This document shows, piece by piece, positions 1-7,002 of a stretch of DNA of 27,990 bases. Numbering within the stretch: position 1 is the stretch's first letter; the number at the start of each line of letters is the position of its first letter. This DNA is from Candidatus Woesearchaeota archaeon (lineage in GTDB: Archaea; Nanobdellota; Nanobdellia; Pacearchaeales; GW2011-AR1): positions 1 through 27,990 of the forward strand of contig JAAZNJ010000063.1 of NCBI GenBank assembly GCA_012798335.1, read 5' to 3'. The notes below the pieces were generated by a model that was not told the origin of the DNA, did no database searches, and saw only the letters and a program-made list of their open reading frames with translations. Made by a program: the position numbers and the translations under genes.

Positions 1-141
1 AAGATTCAAAAAGAAATAATTAAGAATAGTGAATAAGTATGATTCTTTAATTAATAAAGGAATTATATAAAAAATTTATGTTACTACCTGTTACTAACAT
101 TTAGTACTATTGAATAATTTCATTTTGTTGTCATCATAAAG

Positions 142-149
142 TTTATAAA
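142..149 (+). promoter_or_regulatory. TATA box of the S-layer-like gene
   Basis: The sequence TTTATAAA lies about 75 nt before the ATG at 220. With the usual archaeal spacing of about 25 nt, transcription would start near 171, giving a leader of roughly 50 nt that begins at a perfect hairpin. This differs from most genes in the window, whose boxes imply leaderless transcripts. The start point is inferred. Confidence 0.5.
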
Positions 150-171
150 GTACTGAGAATTAAGAAAATTA

Positions 172-190
172 CAGAAAACAAAGTTTTCTG
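172..190 (+). promoter_or_regulatory. 5' UTR hairpin before the S-layer-like gene
   Basis: CAGAAAAC and GTTTTCTG form a perfect 8-bp stem around an AAA loop. After one A-C mismatch, ATT (168-170) and AAT (192-194) add three more pairs. The hairpin falls at the predicted 5' end of the transcript, where it could protect mRNA of an abundant surface protein. Alternatively it is a terminator of an unseen upstream gene. Confidence 0.45.
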
Positions 191-219
191 CAATTAAAAA
201 AAGGATTAAAAAAATAAAA

Positions 220-1419
220 ATGAACACAAAAAGAATATTAGTTTCTTTTTTGTTAGTAGCTAGTTTCTTGTTTTTAGCTGTAAGTGTAAGTGCAACAAAT
301 GACTTAACAGATTCTAGTTTGGATTCTGTTTCAGTTAATGACATTGTTGTTTATGGCACAGGATCCCAAACAGCAAGTGTTATTTCAGGAGAAACTATAG
401 AAGTTAAAGTTAAGTTTACAATAGCAGATCTAGGAAATGACAGTAATGGAAATCCAATATTGAGTGCATCAAACATGCAAGTAAGAGTAGAATTGGACAG
501 TGAAAAAGATACTGTTATTGAAACAACTCCTTTATTTGATGTAGAGGAAGGAAAAACTTATATAAAAACTTTAGAAGTTAAAGTTCCAAAAGATCTTAGT
601 GAAGAAGAGTTAAGTAATGATTTGACTCTTAACATTAAAATTTGGAATAAAGACTATAAAAATGATGAAATTAAAGACATCAGTATAAGAGTTCAAAAAC
701 CTTCTTATGAGTTGTCTATAAAATCAGTGCTTACACCAAATACTATTGAAACAGGACAGTCTGTTCCTATAGATATTGTTTTGAAGAATGTAGGCTATAA
801 CAAGGCTAAAGATATTTACATAACTGTTAGTGTTCCAGAATTAAACTTGGAAAAAAAGGCTTATTTAGGAGATTTAATTTCTCTTGAAGATACTTCAAGC
901 GATGATGATGAAACAAACACAATTAACGCAAGAGTTTATGTTGAAATACCTTTTACAGCAAAATCTGGAGAATATGCCTTGTCTGTTAAAGCTGAAAATG
1001 ATGAGACAAAGACAACTTTAACCAAAAAAATTGTTGTGGATAATGGTGTTTCTGATTTAATAATGAAATCAGGAAACGATTTAGTATTACTTAACCCAAC
1101 AAGCAAATTAAGAGTTTACAAAATTTTATATAACTCTAATGAGGTTGCAGTTGTTTTACCACCTACTTCAAGTAAAGTTGTTTCATTAGACATACCAGAA
1201 GGGGATTACTCTTTTGATGCTACTGTCTTATACAATAATGAAGTATTGGGAACTTTCAAGTTCAGCGGTTCAAATAAAGCTACAACAACAAAGACTGATG
1301 CTGTTTTCGTTTTAACAATAGTTTTAGGAGTTATATTCTTAATATTGTTAGTGGGGTTAATTGTTTTAATAACAAAAAAACCACAGAAAACAGAAGATTT
1401 TGGAGAAAGCTACTATTAA
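220..1419 (+). CDS. secreted, membrane-anchored S-layer-like protein
   Basis: This 399-residue protein starts with a signal peptide (charged MNTKR, hydrophobic stretch to about residue 24, then a VSA-T type cleavage region). A long beta-rich ectodomain follows, with CARDB/COG1361-like features such as a segment reading LKNVGYNKAKDIYITVSV near residues 188-205. One transmembrane helix (about 366-386) and a short cytoplasmic tail with KKPQK end the protein. The architecture is that of archaeal surface proteins often annotated as putative S-layer components; the precise family is inferred. It should sit in the cell envelope facing outward. It has its own TATA box and a structured leader, and is followed by a T-rich tract. 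A non-S-layer adhesin or envelope protein remains possible. Confidence 0.75.
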   Translation: MNTKRILVSFLLVASFLFLAVSVSATNDLTDSSLDSVSVNDIVVYGTGSQTASVISGETIEVKVKFTIADLGNDSNGNPILSASNMQVRVELDSEKDTVIETTPLFDVEEGKTYIKTLEVKVPKDLSEEELSNDLTLNIKIWNKDYKNDEIKDISIRVQKPSYELSIKSVLTPNTIETGQSVPIDIVLKNVGYNKAKDIYITVSVPELNLEKKAYLGDLISLEDTSSDDDETNTINARVYVEIPFTAKSGEYALSVKAENDETKTTLTKKIVVDNGVSDLIMKSGNDLVLLNPTSKLRVYKILYNSNEVAVVLPPTSSKVVSLDIPEGDYSFDATVLYNNEVLGTFKFSGSNKATTTKTDAVFVLTIVLGVIFLILLVGLIVLITKKPQKTEDFGESYY

Positions 1420-1423
1420 AAGA

Positions 1424-1465
1424 ATTTTTTATTTTTTTCTTTTTATTATTTTTCTTTTATTATAT
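1424..1465 (+). terminator. T-rich terminator after the S-layer-like gene
   Basis: Within 50 nt after the stop codon there are several runs of five to seven T on the plus strand. Oligo-T tracts are the standard intrinsic termination signal for archaeal RNA polymerase. No hairpin is needed or seen. Confidence 0.45.
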
Positions 1466-1488
1466 TCTTAATTAGATGAATTATATAA

Positions 1489-1496
1489 TTTAAATA
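1489..1496 (+). promoter_or_regulatory. TATA box of the 1519 gene
   Basis: TTTAAATA is centred 26 nt before the ATG at 1519, predicting a leaderless transcript. Confidence 0.5.
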
Positions 1497-1518
1497 ATTA
1501 TAAACAATAAAAAACAAA

Positions 1519-2070
1519 ATGGAAGAGTTATTTAAGAAAGAAAATATATTTAAGATAGAAGAATATGAGAGATATAAAAATAAATTGAGAAATACTCTTA
1601 ATTCATATTCTGATTCTCTTTTAAAAGAAAAATTAAATGAAATGTTAGAGAATAAAGAAGAAAAACCAAGGTTAGAAGAAAGAATTATGATTGAAGAGCT
1701 TAAAACAAGGAAAAATGGTAAATACAATGAAGATATTGCTAATTTTTATGAAGATATTTATTCTATAAAAAAGTATAATCCAAAACAAGAAGAATTTAAA
1801 AGAGATATTAGTAATACTTTTAACATGATGTTTAATCTTAAAAAAGATAAAAATGTAAATGTAGAAGAGATAGTAATAAAATCTATCTGTTTAGGTTTAA
1901 ATCTTTTATATAATCAAAAAATAGACAAAAGAGAATTATTTTTGTTAGAAAGAGTAATTGATAATTTGCCTTTTAATGAAATAAGAATAGAAAATACTCA
2001 AAGATTTCAAAAATTTTATTCAAAATTTAAAGAATATTGCATGAACAGATATTTAGAAGACTTTGATTAG
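1519..2070 (+). CDS. uncharacterised helical protein
   Basis: I do not recognise this 183-residue protein. It is charged (Lys/Glu-rich), lacks a signal peptide or membrane segment, and should be largely alpha-helical and cytoplasmic. It has no cysteine cluster; single Cys residues occur near 125 and 172. A TATA box 26 nt before the ATG supports the start and suggests its own leaderless transcript. The gene ends 15 nt before the end of the convergent SMC-like gene. That closeness could hint at a partner role, but convergent genes give no evidence of co-expression. Confidence 0.65.
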   Translation: MEELFKKENIFKIEEYERYKNKLRNTLNSYSDSLLKEKLNEMLENKEEKPRLEERIMIEELKTRKNGKYNEDIANFYEDIYSIKKYNPKQEEFKRDISNTFNMMFNLKKDKNVNVEEIVIKSICLGLNLLYNQKIDKRELFLLERVIDNLPFNEIRIENTQRFQKFYSKFKEYCMNRYLEDFD

Positions 2071-2085
2071 ATGATATAAAGTATT

Positions 2086-4953
2086 TTACTTATTATTTAA
2101 TCTTAAACTTATTATCTTACTCACACCTTCAGTCATACTAACCCCATAAAGATTAGTAGCATTAGAGATTATTTCATCATTATGTGTAATAACAATATAC
2201 TGGCCTTTTTGCATATATTCTTTTAAGAGTTCAGCAAGTCTTTCAGAATTTCTTTTATCAAGAGCAGCATCAATCTCATCAAATATGTAAAAATAATAAG
2301 GTTTGTATTCTTGTATTGCAAAAATCAGAGATAAAGCTATTAAGGTTTGTTCTCCTCCTGACAAGGATTTTATATCAAAGATTTTTCCATGTCCTGCTTT
2401 AAGAATAATGTTTACTCCTTTAGAAAAGGGATCTTTTTTATCTTCTAATTCTAAAAATACTTGACCTTTTTGACTCAGTTGAGAAAAGTTTCTTGAAAAA
2501 ACTTCGTTTATAGAATTAAATGTTTGTAAGAATGTTCTTTTTTTCTTTATATCTATCTCTTCTATAATCTTTAAGATATTCTCTTTTTCTTTAAGAATTT
2601 GTTCTGCTTTTTCTTTTATAGAATCATACTCTTGTTTTACAAGATCATAAACTTCCAAAGCTCTAAGATTAATAGATCCCAAAGAAGATAATTCTTGATT
2701 ACACTTTAATAATCTTTGATTAAGATTTTCTCTAGATGCTTTAATTATTTCTACATTTTGAAAATTTAATAATTCAATTTCAAGATTAGATATCTCTGCA
2801 TTAATTTTTGCTTCTTCTATTTTTTGATTATTTGTTAATTGCTCTATTTCATAAATTTTATTTTGTTTTTGGGAGATTTCAATCTCTTTTTCTCTTATCT
2901 GTTTTTGATAATTTTCCTTTTCAGAAACTAGTTTGTTAAATCTTTCTATTATTTCTTGTTCTTGTTTTTTCTTTTTTTCTAATTCTTTCTCTAGTAAAGA
3001 TATTTTTTCTAAAGATTCGTTAAGTTCTTGATTTATTTCTTCTTGTTCATTAAGATTATTCTTCAAAGAAGAATTTATTCTTTCTAACTCCCTTATTTTA
3101 AATGATACCTCAGAATCTAAGTTCTCATTATTTTTTAAAGATAAATTTTGTATTTCTAATCTAATTAATTCATATTTTTCTTCAATGTTGGAATCTTCTT
3201 CAACTTCTTTTTCTAAGAGGTTTACTCTCTTTTCAAGATCACAAATTTCTTTTTTTAGATTTTCTATTTTTTCTTGAAAATCTTTTATTTTTGATTGTTT
3301 TTCATTGATAGATGATAATTTTATTATATCAGAATTTGCCTTAGAAATATTAAAAATTAATTCTTCAATTTCTTGATTTAAAATCTTTTTTTTATTATAG
3401 ATGTCACTAATCTCTTTATCTGATTTTTCAATTGTAGTTTTTAATGTGTTGATTTTTTCATAAGATTCATTATGAATTTCTTTTATATGCTCTGGGGTTA
3501 TCTTACTTTTACATAAAGGACATACATCCATTTTAGAGATTTTCTCTATTGTTTTTTCTTGGTTTTCAATCTCATTTTCCATCACACTTGAATTTTTTTC
3601 TAATTCCAATTCTTTTTTTGATAAATTTTCAAAGAGTGCTTTTTTTTCATTTAAAGAGATTTTAAGAGTTTCTATCTTATCAGGATTAATTTTTAAATCA
3701 ATTATTCCTTCTGATAAAGATTTTATTTCTTTTACTAAGAATTCAGATTCATTAAAATAATAAGAAAGATTATTTTTTTTGTCTTGCAATCTTTCTTTTA
3801 ATATTTTTAATTCTGACTTTATTGAATAAAATTTTTTTCTTTTAGTTTCTATAATTTCAAGTTCTTTTTTCTTAGATTCTATTTCTTTTTTATCTATGAA
3901 GTTAGAAGGTTTTCCTTTTTGAATTTCATTTATTTCTTTTTCCAAAGAAACAATTAAATTTTCAAATTCCATTTTTTCTTTTTTTAAAGAGGAAATCTTC
4001 TTTTCATAATTTTCTTTTTTTACATTTAATCCTGCAAGAGAAGTCCTTATGTTAATTATTTCCTGATTTAATATTTCTTGTTCTGTGCCAGTAGCTTTTT
4101 GTATAGAAAGATTAATTATAGAAATTTTTGATTCTAATGTTTCAATAGAAGATTTTATATTTTGTAAGTTTTTCTTTTCATTTTCACTATTTTTATTTAG
4201 AGATTCAATTTTGTTTTTTATTTCTTGAATTTCTTTTTTCTTTTCATTTAAATCAAAAGTTAAAATACTTGCTTTTAAGTTTTTACTTTCCTCTTCTAAT
4301 TTTTTGAATTTTAAGGCTTGTTGTCTCTCTTTTTCAAGATTGTTTAAATAAATTGATCTCTCTCTAAGAACAGAATTAATCTCTTTTAATTTTTCATCGG
4401 TTTTATTTAGCTCTTGTAAAGATTTTTCTTTTCTCATTTCATAAATAGAAATTCCTGCAACTTCTTCTATTACTTGTCTTCTTTCTTCTGTTTGCATTCT
4501 AACAAAATTTTGTATTTCTCCTTGAAGAACAATATTAAAACCATTGGGGTCTATACCTGCTTCAGCAAGAACAGTTAAAACTTCTTGCCTACTTTTTGTT
4601 TCTTTATTAATTCTATAAATACTTTGACCATTCCTTCTTACTATTCTCTCAATAGAAACTTCTTCTTTATCCAAAGAAAAGACATGATTTGAATTGTCTA
4701 ATATTATTTCAACACTCGCTTCTTTTGAAGGTGAAGCTGCTTTACTCCCTAAAAAAATTAGATTTCCTGCTTTTGCAGCTCTCATAGATTTAATATTTAA
4801 TCTTCCAAGAACAAAACATAAGGCATCAGAGATATTGCTTTTACCACTACCATTTGCTCCAACAATGACATTTATTCCGGGAGATAAAGGTATTTCTGTT
4901 TTTCTTGGAAAACTTTTAAACCCATAAATCACCAATTTTTTTATGTAAACCAT
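2086..4953 (-). CDS. smc: SMC-type ATPase with a Rad50-like zinc hook
   Basis: The 955-residue protein has SMC-type heads. The N-terminal head shows the SMC signature FKSFPRKTEIPLSPG and Walker A GANGSGKSN (32-40), followed by SMC-like text RRQVIEEVAGISIYE. The C-terminal head has LSGGE (864-868) and Walker B ending in FDE (891-893). Between them lie two long coiled-coil arms, roughly 170-470 and 490-790. No SMC hinge domain is visible. Instead CPLC sits at residues 478-481, the exact midpoint, in the context MDVCPLCKSKITPEH, which matches the CXXC zinc hook of Rad50. The length is below the usual SMC length (about 1,150-1,200). The role should be chromosome organisation or repair, with dimerisation through zinc rather than a hinge (inference). 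No Mre11 or kleisin gene is adjacent. A TATA box 25 nt before the ATG supports the start. Confidence 0.85.
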   Translation of the reverse strand: MVYIKKLVIYGFKSFPRKTEIPLSPGINVIVGANGSGKSNISDALCFVLGRLNIKSMRAAKAGNLIFLGSKAASPSKEASVEIILDNSNHVFSLDKEEVSIERIVRRNGQSIYRINKETKSRQEVLTVLAEAGIDPNGFNIVLQGEIQNFVRMQTEERRQVIEEVAGISIYEMRKEKSLQELNKTDEKLKEINSVLRERSIYLNNLEKERQQALKFKKLEEESKNLKASILTFDLNEKKKEIQEIKNKIESLNKNSENEKKNLQNIKSSIETLESKISIINLSIQKATGTEQEILNQEIINIRTSLAGLNVKKENYEKKISSLKKEKMEFENLIVSLEKEINEIQKGKPSNFIDKKEIESKKKELEIIETKRKKFYSIKSELKILKERLQDKKNNLSYYFNESEFLVKEIKSLSEGIIDLKINPDKIETLKISLNEKKALFENLSKKELELEKNSSVMENEIENQEKTIEKISKMDVCPLCKSKITPEHIKEIHNESYEKINTLKTTIEKSDKEISDIYNKKKILNQEIEELIFNISKANSDIIKLSSINEKQSKIKDFQEKIENLKKEICDLEKRVNLLEKEVEEDSNIEEKYELIRLEIQNLSLKNNENLDSEVSFKIRELERINSSLKNNLNEQEEINQELNESLEKISLLEKELEKKKKQEQEIIERFNKLVSEKENYQKQIREKEIEISQKQNKIYEIEQLTNNQKIEEAKINAEISNLEIELLNFQNVEIIKASRENLNQRLLKCNQELSSLGSINLRALEVYDLVKQEYDSIKEKAEQILKEKENILKIIEEIDIKKKRTFLQTFNSINEVFSRNFSQLSQKGQVFLELEDKKDPFSKGVNIILKAGHGKIFDIKSLSGGEQTLIALSLIFAIQEYKPYYFYIFDEIDAALDKRNSERLAELLKEYMQKGQYIVITHNDEIISNATNLYGVSMTEGVSKIISLRLNNK

Positions 4954-4974
4954 GAACTGAATAAGAATTTCAGC

Positions 4975-4982
4975 TTTTTAAG
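4975..4982 (-). promoter_or_regulatory. TATA box of the SMC-like gene
   Basis: On the minus strand CTTAAAAA is centred about 25.5 nt upstream of the ATG at 4953, so the transcript should be leaderless and independent of the upstream RNase HII gene. Confidence 0.45.
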
Positions 4983-5014
4983 TATTAAGAATTATTAAAG
5001 AGGAAGATTATTTT

Positions 5015-5680
5015 TTAAAATAATTTTTGTTGTTTAGTTTTTGAACATGTTTCTTTCCAAGTACTCCAAGATTTTCTAAATATTCCTTTGTTTTTATGTT
5101 TTTTAAAATTAGACTCTAAAAAAGTGCATGTTTTTGGATCAGAGGTATAACCAGAACCAATTTCTTCTCCATAAATCTCTCTTAATTTGTCCATTTCTTT
5201 TTCTCTTATACATTTTGCGATTATAGAAGCTGCAGAGACCTCAACATAGTTTACATCTGCTTTATGTTCTGCATTAATCTCAAGATTTGATAAATTCTCT
5301 ACTTTTGTCTTTAAATAATCTTTCCATTTGTTTATAGAAACAGAAGGGCAGTCAATTATTACTTTTATTCTTTCTTTACCATCATTTATTTTGTTAATAA
5401 CTTCTGCCATTTTAATTGCTTCTAATTCATTCAAATTAATTTTATTTTTATTAGAAGAATCTATCTCTTCTGGGAGTATAATAACAAAATCATATTTTAT
5501 TGATAATTCTTTTATTTTTTCAAATAAGAATTCTCTTCTTTTTTGAGTTAATTGTTTAGAATCTTTAACTCCTAAATTTTTTAATTCTCTCTCATATTTA
5601 GAATCAATTAAACATCCTGCAATTATCATAGGTCCAATAACAGGCCCTCTTCCTGCATCATCAATTCCAAGGATCAACAT
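5015..5680 (-). CDS. rnhB: ribonuclease HII
   Basis: This 221-residue enzyme removes RNA from RNA/DNA hybrids, including single misincorporated ribonucleotides. The N-terminus reads GIDDAGRGPVIGP, the RNase HII signature, with conserved downstream segments VIIDCPS, AEHKADVNYVEVSAASIIAK and GSGYTSDPKT. The usual second catalytic residue after Asp7 is Glu; here it is Asp8, a conservative change to an acidic residue that should still bind metal. Length is typical for archaeal RNase HII. The basic tail (KTKQQKLF) resembles a PIP box (QXXhXXaa-like), which may bind PCNA, but this is weak. A TATA box 25 nt before the ATG supports the start. Confidence 0.93.
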   Translation of the reverse strand: MLILGIDDAGRGPVIGPMIIAGCLIDSKYERELKNLGVKDSKQLTQKRREFLFEKIKELSIKYDFVIILPEEIDSSNKNKINLNELEAIKMAEVINKINDGKERIKVIIDCPSVSINKWKDYLKTKVENLSNLEINAEHKADVNYVEVSAASIIAKCIREKEMDKLREIYGEEIGSGYTSDPKTCTFLESNFKKHKNKGIFRKSWSTWKETCSKTKQQKLF

Positions 5681-5701
5681 CTAACAAAAAAATCTTGATA
5701 G

Positions 5702-5709
5702 TTTTTAAA
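5702..5709 (-). promoter_or_regulatory. TATA box of rnhB
   Basis: TTTAAAAA on the minus strand is centred 25.5 nt before the ATG at 5680, predicting a leaderless transcript. Confidence 0.45.
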
Positions 5710-5751
5710 GATGATGTTAATAAATTAGTTAATTTTAAAAGCCATAAAAAG

Positions 5752-5759
5752 TTATAATT
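5752..5759 (+). promoter_or_regulatory. TATA box of initiator tRNA
   Basis: TTATAATT is centred about 28 nt before the first base of the mature tRNA at 5784, as expected for an archaeal tRNA promoter. Confidence 0.4.
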
Positions 5760-5783
5760 TACATCTTAAGATTTAGATAGGAT

Positions 5784-5859
5784 AGCGGGGTAGAGCAGCC
5801 TGGAGTGCTCGTCGGGCCCATAACCCGAAGGTCGTGCGGTTCAAATCCCACCCCCGCTA
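5784..5859 (+). tRNA. initiator tRNA-Met (CAT), bulged T-stem
   Basis: The acceptor stem AGCGGGG pairs with CCCCGCT (5852-5858), with discriminator A5859 and no encoded CCA. The first pair is A1-U72, and the anticodon stem TCGGG/CCCGA has the three G-C pairs that mark initiator tRNAs; the anticodon CAT is at 5819-5821. The D-arm is GAGC/GCTC. The T-loop is TTCAAAT, but the T-stem reads GTG-C-GG against CCCAC, so it pairs fully only if C5837 is bulged out. This makes the tRNA one base longer in the T-arm than expected. It could be a sequencing error or a real deviation. Confidence 0.93.
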
Positions 5860-5961
5860 TAATTCATCTCGTCAAATTCAAATTGTTTAGTTATTTTTAT
5901 TAATAATCTCTAAAATTTATATTAAGAACATTATATTATTAATAATAAGTAATAGAAAATA

Positions 5962-5969
5962 TTATAAAC
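5962..5969 (+). promoter_or_regulatory. TATA box of the 5990 gene
   Basis: TTATAAAC is centred 24.5 nt before the ATG at 5990. A GAGGGGT stretch lies between the box and the start but would not be in a leaderless transcript. Confidence 0.4.
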
Positions 5970-5989
5970 TATAGAGGGGTTACAAAAAA

Positions 5990-6727
5990 ATGTTAAAAAA
6001 TATTGAATCAAGAATAGGATTTTTTCCTTTGTCAGGCCAAGGAAGTTTTATACTGAAAAAAGCTAAAGAGAAAAATATTTATTTAATGAATTTCTCTGAT
6101 ATAGTCAAAGAGGTTTTAGATTCTACACAAAATTCTAATGAAGAGATTTATTCAGAAGGAAGTTCTCCTATTCTAAATTTGGGATATTTTAAATATTATG
6201 ATACAACAGATTCTGTGATAAATCATCCAAGCGGAGAGGTTTTAATCTGTTTGAATCAAGAAGAATTATTAAACAAAAATAAAAACTTAGAAATAACATT
6301 AAAAAAATCAAATGGTTACTGCGAAAAAGAAGAAAATAAAAATGGTTGGTTTTTATCAAATGAAAAAGAAGAAGCAGAAGAAATCTATAACCAATTAAAA
6401 AGAAGTAAAAATGTCATAATTGTTCCTAAAAATGAACTTGAAAAAAGCGGGGTTTATAAAACAAAAGAAGAAGCATTAAACTCAGAGGTTTTAAGATTTT
6501 TATTTAGGGATAAAAATTTGCATAAAGAATTTGTTGATTATTTTTTTAAAACAATAGAAAATGAAAAACTAAACAAGTATGGAATGCCTATATTTTTTGG
6601 AAAAACTTTTTCAAATATTCCTGAGATTGGGGTAATAAGACTTGGAAATTTTAGAACAAGAGCTTATTTAATAAGGGGAGGAGATGATAAAAATAGGAGA
6701 TATTCTTTTTTTGGGAAAATTGTTTGA
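5990..6727 (+). CDS. uncharacterised protein, 245 residues
   Basis: I do not recognise a family. The protein is mixed alpha/beta, with no signal peptide, no membrane segment and only isolated cysteines (for example in VLICLN and NGYCEK). A Lys/Glu-rich middle (about 85-130) separates an N-terminal part from a C-terminal part containing the Gly-rich, basic run RLGNFRTRAYLIRGGDDKN. That last stretch could be a nucleic-acid or nucleotide contact, which is a guess. The gene stands alone between the initiator tRNA and tRNA-Tyr on the same strand. Codon use matches the neighbours. Confidence 0.6.
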   Translation: MLKNIESRIGFFPLSGQGSFILKKAKEKNIYLMNFSDIVKEVLDSTQNSNEEIYSEGSSPILNLGYFKYYDTTDSVINHPSGEVLICLNQEELLNKNKNLEITLKKSNGYCEKEENKNGWFLSNEKEEAEEIYNQLKRSKNVIIVPKNELEKSGVYKTKEEALNSEVLRFLFRDKNLHKEFVDYFFKTIENEKLNKYGMPIFFGKTFSNIPEIGVIRLGNFRTRAYLIRGGDDKNRRYSFFGKIV

Positions 6728-6764
6728 TAGGAGATTAATAAGAAAAAAATTAATAATAAAAAGA

Positions 6765-6772
6765 TTTAAAAG
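6765..6772 (+). promoter_or_regulatory. TATA box of tRNA-Tyr
   Basis: TTTAAAAG is centred about 27.5 nt before the first base of the tRNA at 6796. Confidence 0.4.
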
Positions 6773-6795
6773 TTTTCTTTTATATTTGATATAAA

Positions 6796-6866
6796 CCCCT
6801 CATAGCATAATGGTAATGCAGCCGGCTGTAGACCGACCTATCCAAGTTCGATTCTTGGTGAGGGGA
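6796..6866 (+). tRNA. tRNA-Tyr (GTA)
   Basis: The acceptor stem CCCCTCA pairs with TGAGGGG, with discriminator A6866. The C1-G72 pair is the archaeal/eukaryotic tyrosine identity element. The D-arm is GCAT/ATGC, the anticodon loop CTGTAGA has GTA at 6828-6830, and the T-arm is CCAAG-TTCGATT-CTTGG. The anticodon stem GCCGG/CCGAC has one C-A mismatch at its second pair. No intron is present although archaeal tRNA-Tyr genes often have one. Confidence 0.92.
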
Positions 6867-6939
6867 TTTATGAATTCTTTTTTATATAAAAATTTAAAAA
6901 TACTAAAGATGTAATAAATTTATAAAAAGGGGTAATAGA

Positions 6940-7002
6940 ATGGAAGAGATTCCAGAAGATGATATAGACAACATAATCGAGGAATTAGAACTCGATGACT
7001 AA
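6940..7002 (+). CDS. possible 20-residue acidic micro-protein
   Basis: An ATG after AAGGGGTAATAGA opens a 20-codon frame beginning MEEIPEDDIDNI and ending LELDD. Eleven or more of its residues are Asp/Glu, alternating with Ile/Leu as in an amphipathic helix. A TATA-like TTTAAAAA (6893-6900) would give a short leader containing the GGGG stretch. The stop codon abuts the end of the convergent protease gene with no spacer. It is too short to be sure; a chance ORF is a fair alternative. Confidence 0.35.
   Translation: MEEIPEDDIDNIIEELELDD

Noticed and set aside
1..36. C-terminal end of a gene entering from the left (frame ending at TAA 34-36)
   Set aside because: Only eleven codons of A/T-rich sequence are visible, too little to call.
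1446..1727. Minus-strand frame of 93 codons over the start of the 1519 gene
   Set aside because: Phe/Ser/Leu-rich shadow of a Lys/Glu-rich gene; the plus-strand gene has a well-placed TATA box.
4694..4927. Plus-strand frame opposite the SMC N-terminus
   Set aside because: It mirrors the Walker A-coding region in antisense, has no promoter and no protein-like composition.
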